Assembly: GCA_046329585.1 (NCBI GenBank)
Contig: JAXLUI010000002.1
Coordinates: 1,674,001-1,738,000, forward strand
From: DLKC01 sp002478885
Lineage (GTDB): Bacteria; Bacteroidota; Bacteroidia; Chitinophagales; Chitinophagaceae
DNA: 64,000 bases
Direction of reading: 5' to 3'
Made by a program: the position numbers and the translations under genes. Numbering within the stretch: the stretch's first letter is position 1; every line of letters starts with the position of its first letter. This document shows, piece after piece, positions 1-9,304 of this stretch. Under the pieces are notes generated by a model that saw only the letters and a list, made by a program, of their open reading frames with translations, searched no databases and was not told where the DNA came from.

Positions 1-81
1 TTTTATAAAACCTAAATGGTAATGCTGCTTTCGCGCAACGTTGCACGGCCTTGTGCTGTCAACCTGCTCAAGCAGCTAAAT

Positions 82-515
82 ATGAAACTGGTAACCACTT
101 TGAGTTTCACAATAATGACGATTATTTCATTGGTTTCCTGCAGCAATCATGCAACCTACCAAAACGATCATCTAAACCCTACGATTCTTGGCAAATGGAA
201 TATTGTCACCGACTCTGGTTTTTCAGGCGTAGGGTCGGGCAATCACCCGGTAAATTATTCAGGTAACCCTGCGATTATTTTGATTTCCGGGCAGATGGCT
301 ATCTCTATATAAAAGAGGGACCCGATACGGAGACTTTAAACTACACAACAACATCGGATACGACTATGCAAATCACTTCTTTCGGCATTATTATCAACGG
401 CGTGCCGGAACAAACACAGGTAACCAATCTTAGTGCACATACGGCAACGCTTAACGCCCCAACAATATTTACGCCGAGCGGTGCATTTGGCAGAATAGTA
501 CAATTGAGCAGGTAA
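82..515 (+). pseudogene. Small lipoprotein, frameshifted
   Basis: The ATG at 82 opens a lipoprotein signal (hydrophobic stretch, then a lipobox ending SLVSC) followed by GKWNIVTDSG, which resembles the start of a lipocalin-like domain. The frame closes early at 310-312. Restoring one base near 268-272, where CCT-GCG would become CCT-GGC, reopens the frame through 513-515. The continuation reads DYFDFRADGYLYIKEG and later TPSGAFGRIVQLSR, which looks like ordinary beta-rich coding sequence. Together this gives about 144 residues. I read it as a secreted lipid-anchored protein of unknown ligand that has lost one base. The lesion is not in a homopolymer, so true inactivation and an assembly error are both possible. 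The start at 82 is preferred over one at 16 because it places the signal peptide at the N-terminus. Confidence 0.6.
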
Positions 516-632
516 AAGCTGCCGGTGGCAAGTTTTGCCACATATTATGTAAAGTCTACATTTTTCGCAAAGCGGCATTTTGCCGGTTAATACCCGGTAC
601 TCTTTTTGTGTTTCAAAACGCAAACCACCAAC

Positions 633-2003
633 ATGAAAACACCCCTCATCCTTGCCTGCGCAGTAGTTATTTTTATATTAAGTTGTAAAAAAAGCCCTGA
701 AAAAATTATTCCGTCGGCCAATATCAGCATGAATGCATTGGATGCAACCGATGCAATGCTTGAAGCAGCCATCGTTGCCACACCGGTACTGACGAAAAAA
801 ATGCTCACACTCCCGGAGAGTACCGATTTATTGCACATACCGCAAGACCCGAAAAACCCGCTCACAACAGAAAAGGTTGCGCTCGGGCAACTTCTTTTTC
901 ATGAAACAAAACTTGGGGGAAACGCAAAAACTGAGGCTGGAATTTTTACCTATTCCTGCGCCACCTGCCACCATGCAGAAGCAGGCTTTCAATCAGGTCT
1001 TGCACAGGCCCTGGGCGAAGGAGGACTGGGCTTTGGCTCAAAAGGGGAAGGCCGCATACCATCGCCGCTTTCTTTAGATACCGTTGATCTGCAGGATATC
1101 CGCACACCCACCACACTAAATGTGGCTTTCCAGGAAGTGATGTTGTGGAATGGCAGCCTTGGCGCAACCGGCGTAAACATCGGAACAGAAGCCTTGTGGA
1201 GTAACCCAAAATTTTCTTCCAATCTTTTGGGCTTCCAGGGCATAGAAACACAAGCCATTGCCGCTATAACAGCACACCGGATGAAAGTGGATACCGCTTG
1301 GTTTTCTGCTGACAGCACTTATAAAAATCTCTTCGATATCGCCTTCCCCGATCTTGCAACAACCGCACGCATAAGCCCTACAACCGTGGGTCTGGCCATC
1401 GCAGCATATGAACGCACCTTACTTCCCAACCAGGCGCCCTTTCAAAAGTGGCTAAAGGGAGATAAAGTAGCCATGTCGTCCGATGAAAAATTGGGCGGGC
1501 GATTATTCTTTACCAAAGCAGGCTGTGTAAACTGTCATTCAGGGCCTGCATTAAACTCCATGAATTTTTATTCGCTCGGTATGTCCGACCTGGTAAATGG
1601 TGTCGGTGGAGCAATCAATATCAGCGGCGGTGGCTCAAGCCCAAAAGGGCGGGGTGGGTTCACCGGTATCGATAGCGACATGTATAAATTCAAAGTGCCC
1701 CAATTATACAATCTCAAAGACGTAAACTTTTTCGGCCACGGCTGCTCTTTTACTTCGGTAGCAGACGTAGTGACCTACCTGAACAATGCCATCCCACAAA
1801 ATGCAAACGTGCCCGCCACACGGCTTGCAACACAGTTCGTGCCGCTTGCATTAACCGAAATAGAAATGGCACAGCTTACAAAATTCATCGAAGTAAGTCT
1901 CTACGATCCCAATCTTACCAGGTATGTGCCGGCTTCAGTGCCATCAGGTAACTGCATTCCGAATAACGATCCACAATCGAGAACCGACAGGGGCTGCCAG
2001 TAA
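633..2003 (+). CDS. Di-heme cytochrome c peroxidase / MauG-family lipoprotein
   Basis: The 456-residue protein starts at 633 so that a lipoprotein signal (lipobox cysteine at residue 18, ILSCKK) is N-terminal. Two c-type heme motifs are visible: CATCH at about 109-113 and CVNCH at about 298-302. This is the two-domain arrangement of bacterial di-heme cytochrome c peroxidases and MauG relatives, which reduce peroxide or oxidise partner proteins in the periplasm. It is longer than classic CcpA (about 320-350 residues) because of the lipoprotein leader, a linker and a glycine-rich insert around 330-345. I see no electron-donor gene beside it. The family call is firm. The substrate (H2O2 or a protein partner) cannot be told from sequence. 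Confidence 0.85.
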   Translation: MKTPLILACAVVIFILSCKKSPEKIIPSANISMNALDATDAMLEAAIVATPVLTKKMLTLPESTDLLHIPQDPKNPLTTEKVALGQLLFHETKLGGNAKTEAGIFTYSCATCHHAEAGFQSGLAQALGEGGLGFGSKGEGRIPSPLSLDTVDLQDIRTPTTLNVAFQEVMLWNGSLGATGVNIGTEALWSNPKFSSNLLGFQGIETQAIAAITAHRMKVDTAWFSADSTYKNLFDIAFPDLATTARISPTTVGLAIAAYERTLLPNQAPFQKWLKGDKVAMSSDEKLGGRLFFTKAGCVNCHSGPALNSMNFYSLGMSDLVNGVGGAINISGGGSSPKGRGGFTGIDSDMYKFKVPQLYNLKDVNFFGHGCSFTSVADVVTYLNNAIPQNANVPATRLATQFVPLALTEIEMAQLTKFIEVSLYDPNLTRYVPASVPSGNCIPNNDPQSRTDRGCQ

Positions 2004-2050
2004 CCGGTAAGTGTTTTTACGGTGGGGTCAACAATAAAAATGCAGACGAT

Positions 2051-2106
2051 GTACCAGGCTTCGAGGCTGCTATCGGCTTCGTTGCGTCGCACACTTGTGC
2101 TGCATA
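2051..2106 (-). repeat. Dispersed intergenic repeat arm R1
   Basis: The reverse-orientation core TTGCGTCGCACACTTGTGC lies at 2082-2100, with a degraded GGCTTC flank to its left. It sits downstream of the cytochrome gene. Together with arm F1 (2708-2764) it brackets the GNAT gene as an inverted pair. Confidence 0.75.
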
Positions 2107-2217
2107 ACTTATCGCGTCAACACAAGTTTCAAAAAAACTCCGGCACAGTCAATCAAAAAAATATTATCATGCATCGCTGTTCACGGAACACATTGTAAAA
2201 ACAAATACCCGCAACCG

Positions 2218-2670
2218 ATGCTTATCATTCGAAAAACAGGTAATACCGATAAAGACTTTCAGCAACTCGTGGCAAAGCTCGACGAAGAACTCCGTATCCG
2301 CGATGGTGATGACCATGCTTTTTACGCGGCGCTCAACAAAACCGGCGACATCAGATATGTAATCGTTGCTTATGAAAATGATTTGCCTGTTGGTTGCGGG
2401 TCGCTGAGAGCATTTTCTACGGGCACCATGGAAGTGAAACGCATGTATGTTGAGTTGGATAATAGAGGAAGAGGTATTGCCACTGCCATTTTAAAAGAAC
2501 TGGAATCCTGGGCACTTGAACTGGGCTATACAAAACTTATTTTGGAAACGGGCATTAACCAGCCCGAAGCAATTGCACTCTATCAAAAAAATCAATACTG
2601 CACGATCCCTAATTATGGCAAATACGCCGGAATGATTACCAGTGTATGTTTCGAAAAAATTTTATCATAA
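2218..2670 (+). CDS. GNAT family N-acetyltransferase
   Basis: The protein is 150 residues when started at the ATG at 2218; the frame is open further upstream, but that part overlaps repeat arm R1 and does not look like protein. The acetyl-CoA pyrophosphate-binding signature R-G-R-G-I-A is at about 83-88 (Q/R-x-x-G-x-G/A type), preceded by the usual MEVKRMYVE strand. A C-terminal LYQKNQY segment matches the family's beta6/alpha4 region. The acceptor is unknown. It lies alone between two inverted copies of the dispersed repeat (R1 and F1), which also supply its flanks on both sides. Confidence 0.85.
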   Translation: MLIIRKTGNTDKDFQQLVAKLDEELRIRDGDDHAFYAALNKTGDIRYVIVAYENDLPVGCGSLRAFSTGTMEVKRMYVELDNRGRGIATAILKELESWALELGYTKLILETGINQPEAIALYQKNQYCTIPNYGKYAGMITSVCFEKILS

Positions 2671-2707
2671 GCCATCTTGTACCTTGGCTCAGCAGTATTG
2701 TTGCGGC

Positions 2708-2764
2708 TGAAGAGTGCGACGCAAGGGTCGACGCCACATTAGCGAAAGCCGGGCTCCAAAAAAA
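2708..2764 (+). repeat. Dispersed intergenic repeat arm F1
   Basis: Forward core AGAGTGCGACGCAAG at 2711-2725, then the far end AAAGCCGGG followed by CTCCAAAAAA. The 25 bp upstream (AGCAGTATTGTTGCGG) matches in inverted form the inner flank of arm R3 near 17885, so the conserved unit extends beyond the core. It lies at the 3' ends of two convergent genes (GNAT and S10 peptidase). Confidence 0.8.
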
Positions 2765-2769
2765 CAGCA

Positions 2770-4209
2770 TCAGTCCTTTGATGCCGACTGCACAAAATTT
2801 CTTACCGCCGCAGCAAGCTTAGCCAATTCATCTTCATTTTCAAATATGGAATGCCCGGTGGGAAAGGCCAGCACCGTGGCCCGTTCTTTTGGTATGTCCG
2901 CATGATTAAGCAGGTATTGCGTTGCATACAAAGCCGTTGCAAGATCATACATTCCGCCTGCCGTCAGCAACTTTAAATGAGCATTTTCTTTTATTGCTTT
3001 TTCAAGGTCGGGCACAACAGAATAGTAGCCTAGATATGCATCCATCGAAGCCCACTGCCAGCGCCCGTTCACATCAAAGTTTACGCCGCGGTATAAACCT
3101 GTTGCGGGAAATTGAAGCGTATTGGTAAAATATTTTCCGACATAGTCTTTTCTAATGTCTGTGTTTACAATAAGTGATGGATCATCTCTTGAACTGTAAG
3201 GCTTATCGGCTTTTGGAACAGGTACAGCTACCTGTCCGTCGAGTTTGCCAATGCGTTTGCCTTCGGCAGCCAGCAACAGCATTTCAAAATCGTCGGTATT
3301 GATGCGCAGGTTGAGGTCAAGAACACGCTGCAACGGCAGGCCCGTTAACGCCGCAAGCTTAGCGCCAACTTCGCCGCGTTGCTTTTCGGACAATTGCCGT
3401 CCTTGTACCAAAGCCTGTAAATAGTCGCTGTTGGCAAACGCAGCCGCTTCATCAAAGGCCTGCTGCACCGTTCTGTTCACATGGCTCGTCTTGTTATGGT
3501 ACCATGCTATTGCTGCCATGGATGGCAGTGATAACACATAAGGCATTTCATTGCCGGACACAGGCGCCACAAGGCTCACATCGAGATCAGCAGAAAAAAG
3601 CATAACGCCTTTCACCGGGAAATTTTCAGCAAGGCCCATCATCTTCCCGGCGCGGATCGTGCCATAACTTTCACCGCATATAAACACCGGCGACGCGATA
3701 CGGTGATGTTCTTTTTGCCATGCTTTTATGATGTTGATGGTGGCCTGAGCATCATTCGCAACATCCCAGTATACCGCGGCTTTTGACATATCCACTGTTT
3801 TGGTAAACCCTGTGCCGGCCGGGTCAATAAATACAAGATCGGCTACATCGAGCAGGCTGTACGCATTGTTGATCTGTACCGTTGTGTCAGCTTCTTTTTT
3901 CAACCGCACGGGCCCGAATGCCCGCATATGCAGCGGCGAGGAGGACGCGCCAGGGCCCCCGTTAAACAAAAAAATAACCGGGCGGGTAAGGGTATCACCA
4001 TTGTCCTTTTCATAGGTCGTGGTGATAACAGAAACAGCGGGTGAATCGTTGTTGGGCAGGAATGTTTCCTGCACCGTTGCTGTATACTTCATCAAAACAC
4101 CATTAGCCGTAACTGCTCCTGTTGTGACAGACATGCGTGCAGGCTGGGCGCTGGCTACGGTCGTCATCAGTAATGACGCAAAAAAAACACTGCTGTATCT
4201 CATGTGCAT
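2770..4209 (-). CDS. Secreted S10 serine carboxypeptidase-like protein
   Basis: This 479-residue protein has a signal peptide (residues 1 to about 21, ending VASAQ). Oxyanion-loop sequence NGGPGASSS lies near 83-91. The nucleophile motif GESYG places the serine at about 181. Candidate catalytic Asp422 (GGMYDLAT) and His453 (FPTGHS) complete an alpha/beta-hydrolase S10 triad, so it is probably an active exopeptidase in the periplasm or outside the cell. It is the last gene of a minus-strand run with the aminotransferase (16-bp gap) and gluzincin protease, suggesting co-transcription and a joint role in peptide turnover; that role is inference. A second Met two codons in is an equally possible start. 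Confidence 0.85.
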   Translation of the reverse strand: MHMRYSSVFFASLLMTTVASAQPARMSVTTGAVTANGVLMKYTATVQETFLPNNDSPAVSVITTTYEKDNGDTLTRPVIFLFNGGPGASSSPLHMRAFGPVRLKKEADTTVQINNAYSLLDVADLVFIDPAGTGFTKTVDMSKAAVYWDVANDAQATINIIKAWQKEHHRIASPVFICGESYGTIRAGKMMGLAENFPVKGVMLFSADLDVSLVAPVSGNEMPYVLSLPSMAAIAWYHNKTSHVNRTVQQAFDEAAAFANSDYLQALVQGRQLSEKQRGEVGAKLAALTGLPLQRVLDLNLRINTDDFEMLLLAAEGKRIGKLDGQVAVPVPKADKPYSSRDDPSLIVNTDIRKDYVGKYFTNTLQFPATGLYRGVNFDVNGRWQWASMDAYLGYYSVVPDLEKAIKENAHLKLLTAGGMYDLATALYATQYLLNHADIPKERATVLAFPTGHSIFENEDELAKLAAAVRNFVQSASKD

Positions 4210-4225
4210 GGAAATTAAATCGCGG

Positions 4226-5488
4226 TTAAACAGTTTTTAAAACATCCAGTAGCCGGTCGATATCGTTCATGTCGTTGTAAAAAGAAGGCGAAATGCGGAT
4301 CATATTTTCATACACCTGGATATTGACATCAGCTGCATCCAGTTTCGGTTTTAAAATGCTGTAGGCATCTTTAAACGCATAACTCAAAATAGCAGAACGT
4401 GAGCCTGTTGGCGTTAAAGGAATATAGGCTGAATGGCCTGCAAGTTGTTGCTGCATACGATCAATCATCGGTTGCCGGTATTGCTGGATATTGGCAACGC
4501 CCACTTTGTTGAGGTATTCCAGTGAATACCTGAGCGCGACAATACCCTCGTTGGCAAAAGTGCCGACTTCAAAATGGCCACTCATGTTTTCGCTGGCTTC
4601 CGATTCAAAAGCACTTTCCCCCGGCGGATCAAACGGTAGAACATGCGATACAAAATTTGCAATTTGCCTGTACCCGATCATTGGACGTTTTAACTGTGGC
4701 AACCGGTCTTTGCGCACATACAAAAAGCCAATACCAAAATCACCCATCAGCCATTTATAGGTAGCGCATGCGCAAAAATCAACACCGCTTCGTTTCACGT
4801 CGATAGGCACATTACCGGCTGCCTGTATAATATCGGCATATACCATGGCACCTTTGGCATGGGCCAGCTTGCACACTGCCTCAAGGTCGTGCTGAAAACC
4901 CGTTGTAGCCGAAACAAGCGATAAGGCCACCAGCTTTGTGCCGGGCTTAATAGCGGCATCAAGGTCATTCAAATCAATGCGGTTGTCGCGTGGTTTTACA
5001 ACGGTAAGCTTTAGTCCGTTCTTTGCAAGCTGGCCATACAAATGCAGCGAGCCATGAAAATGATAGGCATCGGTAACAACGGCTTCATTTGACCCCGGCA
5101 AAGACAAACCCGATACAATAAAATTCTCTCCAAACATGGTACTGGGTACCCAGGCAATTTCTTCCGGCGATGCGTTGATCAGCATCGCAAAATTACTCAG
5201 CGACTTGCTGCGGTCGAAGCCATCATATTCTTTGGGCATCTGTCCGTTAAGCATGCGGCTGGCCAGGAAATTTTTAGCTTCATTAAAACTGCCTTTACTC
5301 ATCGGGTGTGTATAAGCTGCATTGATATAAGTTCCTCTTATATCAAACTCCTCTTTTTCAGGAAAACCTCCTGCCGCATTGTTGACCGACGCCACCTTTA
5401 ATGGCTGGCTCAGCGCCAACGGAACACCTGCCATAAGCGATACAAAATTTCTTCTCGACCAGCTTGCTGATGGTTGCTTTTTGCGCAT
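4226..5488 (-). CDS. Tat-exported class V aminotransferase (isopenicillin-N-epimerase-like)
   Basis: 420 residues. The N-terminus carries a twin-arginine type signal (SRRNFVSLMAG, residues 11-21), unusual for a PLP enzyme and suggesting export as a folded holoenzyme. Fold-type I class V features are visible: Asp219 in VYADIIQAAG (pyridine nitrogen) and Lys245 in ATYKWLMGDFG (Schiff base). Relatives are annotated as isopenicillin-N epimerase-like or cysteine-desulfurase-like; the true reaction of such exported Bacteroidota members is unknown to me. It is separated by only 6 bp from the upstream protease gene, so the two are almost certainly one transcript. Confidence 0.8.
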   Translation of the reverse strand: MRKKQPSASWSRRNFVSLMAGVPLALSQPLKVASVNNAAGGFPEKEEFDIRGTYINAAYTHPMSKGSFNEAKNFLASRMLNGQMPKEYDGFDRSKSLSNFAMLINASPEEIAWVPSTMFGENFIVSGLSLPGSNEAVVTDAYHFHGSLHLYGQLAKNGLKLTVVKPRDNRIDLNDLDAAIKPGTKLVALSLVSATTGFQHDLEAVCKLAHAKGAMVYADIIQAAGNVPIDVKRSGVDFCACATYKWLMGDFGIGFLYVRKDRLPQLKRPMIGYRQIANFVSHVLPFDPPGESAFESEASENMSGHFEVGTFANEGIVALRYSLEYLNKVGVANIQQYRQPMIDRMQQQLAGHSAYIPLTPTGSRSAILSYAFKDAYSILKPKLDAADVNIQVYENMIRISPSFYNDMNDIDRLLDVLKTV

Positions 5489-5494
5489 GATCAG

Positions 5495-6955
5495 TTATTT
5501 AAATTGGAAATGTTTCTCAAATGCTTTCTTGTTGGCGACCGACAATACAGGTGTTTGATCTTTCAGCTCAATATGAAATATCGGTAACAACATACTATTC
5601 TTAAAAGCTATGGGTGTCCCGTTGATAATATATTCCTGTAGTGCTTTTTCAAAATCTGCGCGGGGCAGGTATTTGGAAACCGCGTTGATCAGTTCTTCGT
5701 TGGTGAATTCCTTTTTATCCTTTTCCGCAACCAGTGCTTTTAGATCAAGCATCAGGTCTCGGAGTGACTTGTTGTTTCTTGTAGCAATCGATAGCTGGTT
5801 GTCGAGGTAAAAAGCAAACACACATCCGCGCCAGTAAGGTAGTTTCGCATAATCGCCCAGCAACCAGAAATTTTCAAAGATCTTGTTATTAGGCGTGTTC
5901 CTTATCGGGCTGTTGTAAAAGCTCCGAAAGAGCTGGTTAAATGCTGAATCAAATTCCGCGGCATTCATTCTTTTTGCATGCACAAGATTAAAGAATGTGA
6001 GATAATCATTAAACCCTTCGTTAAACCACTGCCCGATGTTGTCTTCCCCTTCAAATGCCGATACGCCGCCAAGATAGTAGTGGCCGATCTCATGCGAGAT
6101 TACAAACATTCTTTCACCGAGGGCCAGCGAATCGGGTTTGTTGTACTTCCCAATAAATCCATTGCCAAAAGAAATGCCCGACATGGAATGGTTCACATTA
6201 AGATAAGGCTGCAGCACGAGTGAGTAATTGATCTTGCGTGTATCGTTCCAGAACTTTCGCATCACCGCATTATAATCAAGATAAAAATTCTCTACTTCCT
6301 GCTTCACGGTGGCAGACATTCCCGAAGACCGAAGCACGAGATAATTGCTGCCACTCTCCGAACTGAATTTCTTTATGAAAAGATCATTGGCCCCTGTTAA
6401 CAAACGAAAAGCGATGGAGTCGGCCGTGGTAACCGCTATACGCGACCCATCATTATCGGGGTCAAAGGCATAGAAAACCGGGAAGGGTGGTTTACTTTTC
6501 CATTCAACCGAAACCATGATCGTCGAACCCTCTGCTTCAAACGCAGGAGTAAGGAAGAGGTTAACGCCATGCGTAAAAAAATAGTCTTTCATGATCATCG
6601 GGCGGAACAACTGGCTGCGGGTCGTATTCTCCGAACGTGTGTCAAACACATCGTAATTTATTTTTACAGGATCGCTGCCGGGGTAATAAAAAGTTAGCTT
6701 CCTGTTCGCGCTGTCGATCTTTACCCGCGCCGGGCTTTGAGCCTGCACATTTTGAAGGCCTTTAAAAATATCAGCCTGGCCACCAAACTGCAGTACACCA
6801 TAAGTAAATGTTGCGCTGTCTTTTACCGTTGGCCTGAACAGTAATTCCACATGAATACTGCTATCAAAAAGTGTTAGCTCGTATTGCAACGCAACCTGTC
6901 CCCGGGAAGATGACTGCATCGCAATAAAAAGAAAGGCTGCAAGAAAAAATTTCAT
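5495..6955 (-). CDS. Secreted gluzincin metalloprotease (M1/M61-like)
   Basis: 486 residues with a signal peptide (MKFFLAAFLFIAM). The zinc motif HEIGH is at about 288-292, and a downstream NEGF places the third ligand Glu at about 313, the gluzincin arrangement HExxH...E. The N-terminal ~230 residues look beta-rich, as in M1/M61 enzymes. It is shorter than typical M1 aminopeptidases and the GAMEN substrate motif is not evident, so M61-like or an uncharacterised clan MA branch is possible. It heads the minus-strand run protease - aminotransferase - carboxypeptidase. Confidence 0.75.
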   Translation of the reverse strand: MKFFLAAFLFIAMQSSSRGQVALQYELTLFDSSIHVELLFRPTVKDSATFTYGVLQFGGQADIFKGLQNVQAQSPARVKIDSANRKLTFYYPGSDPVKINYDVFDTRSENTTRSQLFRPMIMKDYFFTHGVNLFLTPAFEAEGSTIMVSVEWKSKPPFPVFYAFDPDNDGSRIAVTTADSIAFRLLTGANDLFIKKFSSESGSNYLVLRSSGMSATVKQEVENFYLDYNAVMRKFWNDTRKINYSLVLQPYLNVNHSMSGISFGNGFIGKYNKPDSLALGERMFVISHEIGHYYLGGVSAFEGEDNIGQWFNEGFNDYLTFFNLVHAKRMNAAEFDSAFNQLFRSFYNSPIRNTPNNKIFENFWLLGDYAKLPYWRGCVFAFYLDNQLSIATRNNKSLRDLMLDLKALVAEKDKKEFTNEELINAVSKYLPRADFEKALQEYIINGTPIAFKNSMLLPIFHIELKDQTPVLSVANKKAFEKHFQFK

Positions 6956-7270
6956 GTAAGCGCTGTTAGATGGTTAAAAATGCGTGGCACAACTGCCGTA
7001 AAAATAAATGAAATCGGGATGACTTTCTTTATGCCTGGCACCAGGTCTCATTGAAGATTTGCTTGCGCTTGCCCTGGAGGAACGATTCGGGGGGTCTCAC
7101 GACTATACGTCAAGAACAATCATCATGAGCTGGAGAAACAACAAAATAGCGTGCACTGCAAACGGTTTATAAGCGGTAATAAATCAGCAAAAGCATTAAA
7201 TTTGAAATACAACCTGGTAAGAGGGCCCGGCCTGGCGGCGCAATTCAAAAAATAAAAAGTCACTAGCTAT
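6956..7270. other. Intergenic, promoter region and possible gene remnant
   Basis: This 315-bp gap separates a minus-strand operon from a plus-strand lipoprotein gene, so it should hold both promoters; I could not place them. Within it, a stretch from about 7006 to 7170 is open on the plus strand without a start codon. It reads LIEDLLALALEERF and later TIIMSWRNNKIACT before a TAA, which has a protein-like composition and may be the tail of a decayed gene. No repeat arm is present here. Confidence 0.3.
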
Positions 7271-7639
7271 ATGAACTTTCGCACACTCATCCTCATCGCA
7301 TGCTGCACAACACTTGGTCTTTACGGCTGCGGAAAAGACTCACCAACTACTGATTCAAATACCTGCAACCTTAGCGACCCGGTAATCAATACGACCTGGG
7401 TACAGCAGATCATCTCAGATGCGGATTGTGTGTTATACAAAGGAGCAACGCTCTCAACCTGCACCTACAAAGGCGCTACCCATGTCTACATGGAAAACCT
7501 GGCCAGTTCTTTAGGAATATGCGTTAAGGCACTCTACGACTGCTCCGGTAAAAAAATCCTGGATGGAACTTCGGCTGACGCTGATTGGAAAAATTTCAAT
7601 GATGCCGCGACCAATAAAACCACCATCTGGACCAAGTAG
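7271..7639 (+). CDS. Small cysteine-rich lipoprotein, function unknown
   Basis: 122 residues with a lipoprotein signal ending GLYGC. The mature part carries seven cysteines at roughly regular intervals (TCNL, DCVL, TCTY, ICVK, DCSG and others), consistent with a disulfide-stabilised periplasmic or outer-membrane-anchored domain. I do not recognise the family. It is followed closely by repeat arm F2. Confidence 0.6.
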   Translation: MNFRTLILIACCTTLGLYGCGKDSPTTDSNTCNLSDPVINTTWVQQIISDADCVLYKGATLSTCTYKGATHVYMENLASSLGICVKALYDCSGKKILDGTSADADWKNFNDAATNKTTIWTK

Positions 7640-7675
7640 CCCAGATTCAACTCTTGGTTGCTTCACACCGGAACG

Positions 7676-7757
7676 TGAATAGTGTGCGATGTCGGGTAAG
7701 CCGGCACTGTCGCGCAAGTAAAGCCGGTGCCCGCACCAAAGCCGGGATCAAAAAAAA
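7676..7757 (+). repeat. Dispersed repeat arm F2 (inserted subtype)
   Basis: The core begins AGTGTGCGA but is interrupted before CGCAAG by about 23 bp containing AAGCCGGCACTG; the usual far end AAAGCCGGGATCAAAAAA follows. The only other copy of this subtype is the inverted arm R2 at 10634-10710. The two enclose the NdpA-like gene and the T9SS protein gene, with their AAAGCCGGG ends facing inward, opposite to the other pairs. Confidence 0.75.
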
Positions 7758-7799
7758 CGCTCTCGTTTTGCGCATAGCGGCTTATTCTATATTTGCAGC

Positions 7800-8846
7800 A
7801 TGACAGGAATAGAAAATGTACAGTTGGAACACGTGATCGTTCACAAAGTCGGCAACCCGTCGCGTGGTGAAATGCTGAAGCTCTCCGCCAACCCGCTTAC
7901 ACTCAACGACGAACTCGTGAGAAGTATGCTCACCAAATATTTTCTCGGCGCGTTTAACGAAAATGAACACTACCATTTTACGCACCTGAGCGATGTGGCT
8001 ATGAACGAAGTTTTTAATTATGTGAACGGCATCTTCGACAATAAAAAAAACTTTGTACAGCAGTCTGCCCTGCTGGCGCATTTCCTTTACAACAAAAGCA
8101 CACACGTAAAAATAAAGGAAGGCGAACTGTATGTTGCTTCCTTTAAAGAAGTGCCGTTTGGCGGGGATTTTGTTAATGCGGTCGGCATTTTTAAAAGCGA
8201 AACAAAAGAAACATTCCTGAAAGTTTTTGAACACGGCGAAAGCTGGGAAGTGATCGGCGAAGAAGGCGTAAACATCAATAAACTTGACAAAGGCTGTATC
8301 ATCTTCAACACAAACCGGGAAGAGGGTTATGTCGTTTGCGTGGTGGATGCCACCAACAAACAGCAAGACGCGCAATATTGGGTAAACGACTTTTTGCAGG
8401 TAACGCCTTATGCAGACAGCTACCACAATACCAACAAATATATCGATATGTGCAGGCTATTCATCGCGAATGATTATGCCGATAAATTCGTCGTGAATAA
8501 AACCGACCAGATAGACCTGCTGAACCGCTCGGCAGAATATTTTAAAACAAAAGAACAGTTCAACCTGCAGGAGTTTACGGAAGAAGTAATCCATCACGGC
8601 GAAGTGGTGGATTCGTTTGTCGAGTTTAAAAAGAATTACGAATCGTCGCGGCAGTTCCAGTTAAACGATGAATTTGATATTAACCTCGCCGCGGTAAAAA
8701 AACAAGCCAAGGTTTTTAAATCTGTGTTGAAGCTGGATAAAAATTTTCATGTATACATTCACGGCCGCCGCGACCTGATTGAAAAAGGATACGACGAATC
8801 AACAGGTCAGAAATATTACAAACTGTATTTTGAAGAAGAGAACTGA
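7800..8846 (+). CDS. Nucleoid-associated protein, NdpA/YejK (37-kDa) family
   Basis: 348 residues, the usual length for the family. The N-terminus (ENVQLEHVIVHKVGNP) and the segment SRGEMLKLSANPLTL match the recognisable opening of NdpA-type proteins, which bind DNA and associate with the nucleoid in characterised relatives. The protein is acidic and lysine-rich with no membrane segment or signal. In many Bacteroidota such genes occur singly, as here. The family call is by overall resemblance, not a catalytic motif. Confidence 0.75.
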   Translation: MTGIENVQLEHVIVHKVGNPSRGEMLKLSANPLTLNDELVRSMLTKYFLGAFNENEHYHFTHLSDVAMNEVFNYVNGIFDNKKNFVQQSALLAHFLYNKSTHVKIKEGELYVASFKEVPFGGDFVNAVGIFKSETKETFLKVFEHGESWEVIGEEGVNINKLDKGCIIFNTNREEGYVVCVVDATNKQQDAQYWVNDFLQVTPYADSYHNTNKYIDMCRLFIANDYADKFVVNKTDQIDLLNRSAEYFKTKEQFNLQEFTEEVIHHGEVVDSFVEFKKNYESSRQFQLNDEFDINLAAVKKQAKVFKSVLKLDKNFHVYIHGRRDLIEKGYDESTGQKYYKLYFEEEN

Positions 8847-9304
8847 CATAAATTAAATAAGGTTGAACCCCGCATAAGATCCTTGGTCAGCTATGCTAGC
8901 GCCTGCCCCCAGAGAGGGACAATCCGGGGTCACACACTTCATCAGTACGCATGCTGTAAGCTCGTATAGCTGGACGAACAACTGCAAATTGGCAATATCA
9001 TTTGCCAGCCAACCGTAAATTTTTCTTTGTTGCCTTTTGTTTCTACACAATTACTTTTAACGCGTTCTGCCAACTTTTTTCACCAACCGTACATAGACCT
9101 TGTAGAGACTTAATAGAGACCGTTATTGCACCTTGCTCATACAAAAGCGATGCAGGGATAATGCTTAGGCCTGTAGATTCCGTAAGCAGTGATACCGTGA
9201 TATTTTCCGCTGGAAATCAGAGCAGGTCCTGACCCCGGTCATTCTTGTTTTGATTAACAAGGGCTAATTTTAAACATCTTGATTCATCTCCAAAAATCAC
9301 AACC
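8847..9304. other. Intergenic, 458 bp
   Basis: No RNA gene, repeat arm or clear terminator is seen. It contains the doubtful short secreted reading frame at 9002-9232, described separately, and presumably the promoter of the T9SS gene at 9305. Confidence 0.4.
9002..9232 (+). CDS. Doubtful short secreted protein or truncated gene
   Basis: The frame encodes 76 residues. Residues 5-24 (KFFFVAFCFYTITFNAFCQ) look like a signal peptide of the style used by neighbours such as the DUF4038 protein, with cleavage after FCQ. The remaining 52 residues match nothing I know and stop abruptly. This may be the 5' stub of a lost secreted-protein gene, or a chance frame. Confidence 0.25.
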   Translation: MPANRKFFFVAFCFYTITFNAFCQLFSPTVHRPCRDLIETVIAPCSYKSDAGIMLRPVDSVSSDTVIFSAGNQSRS

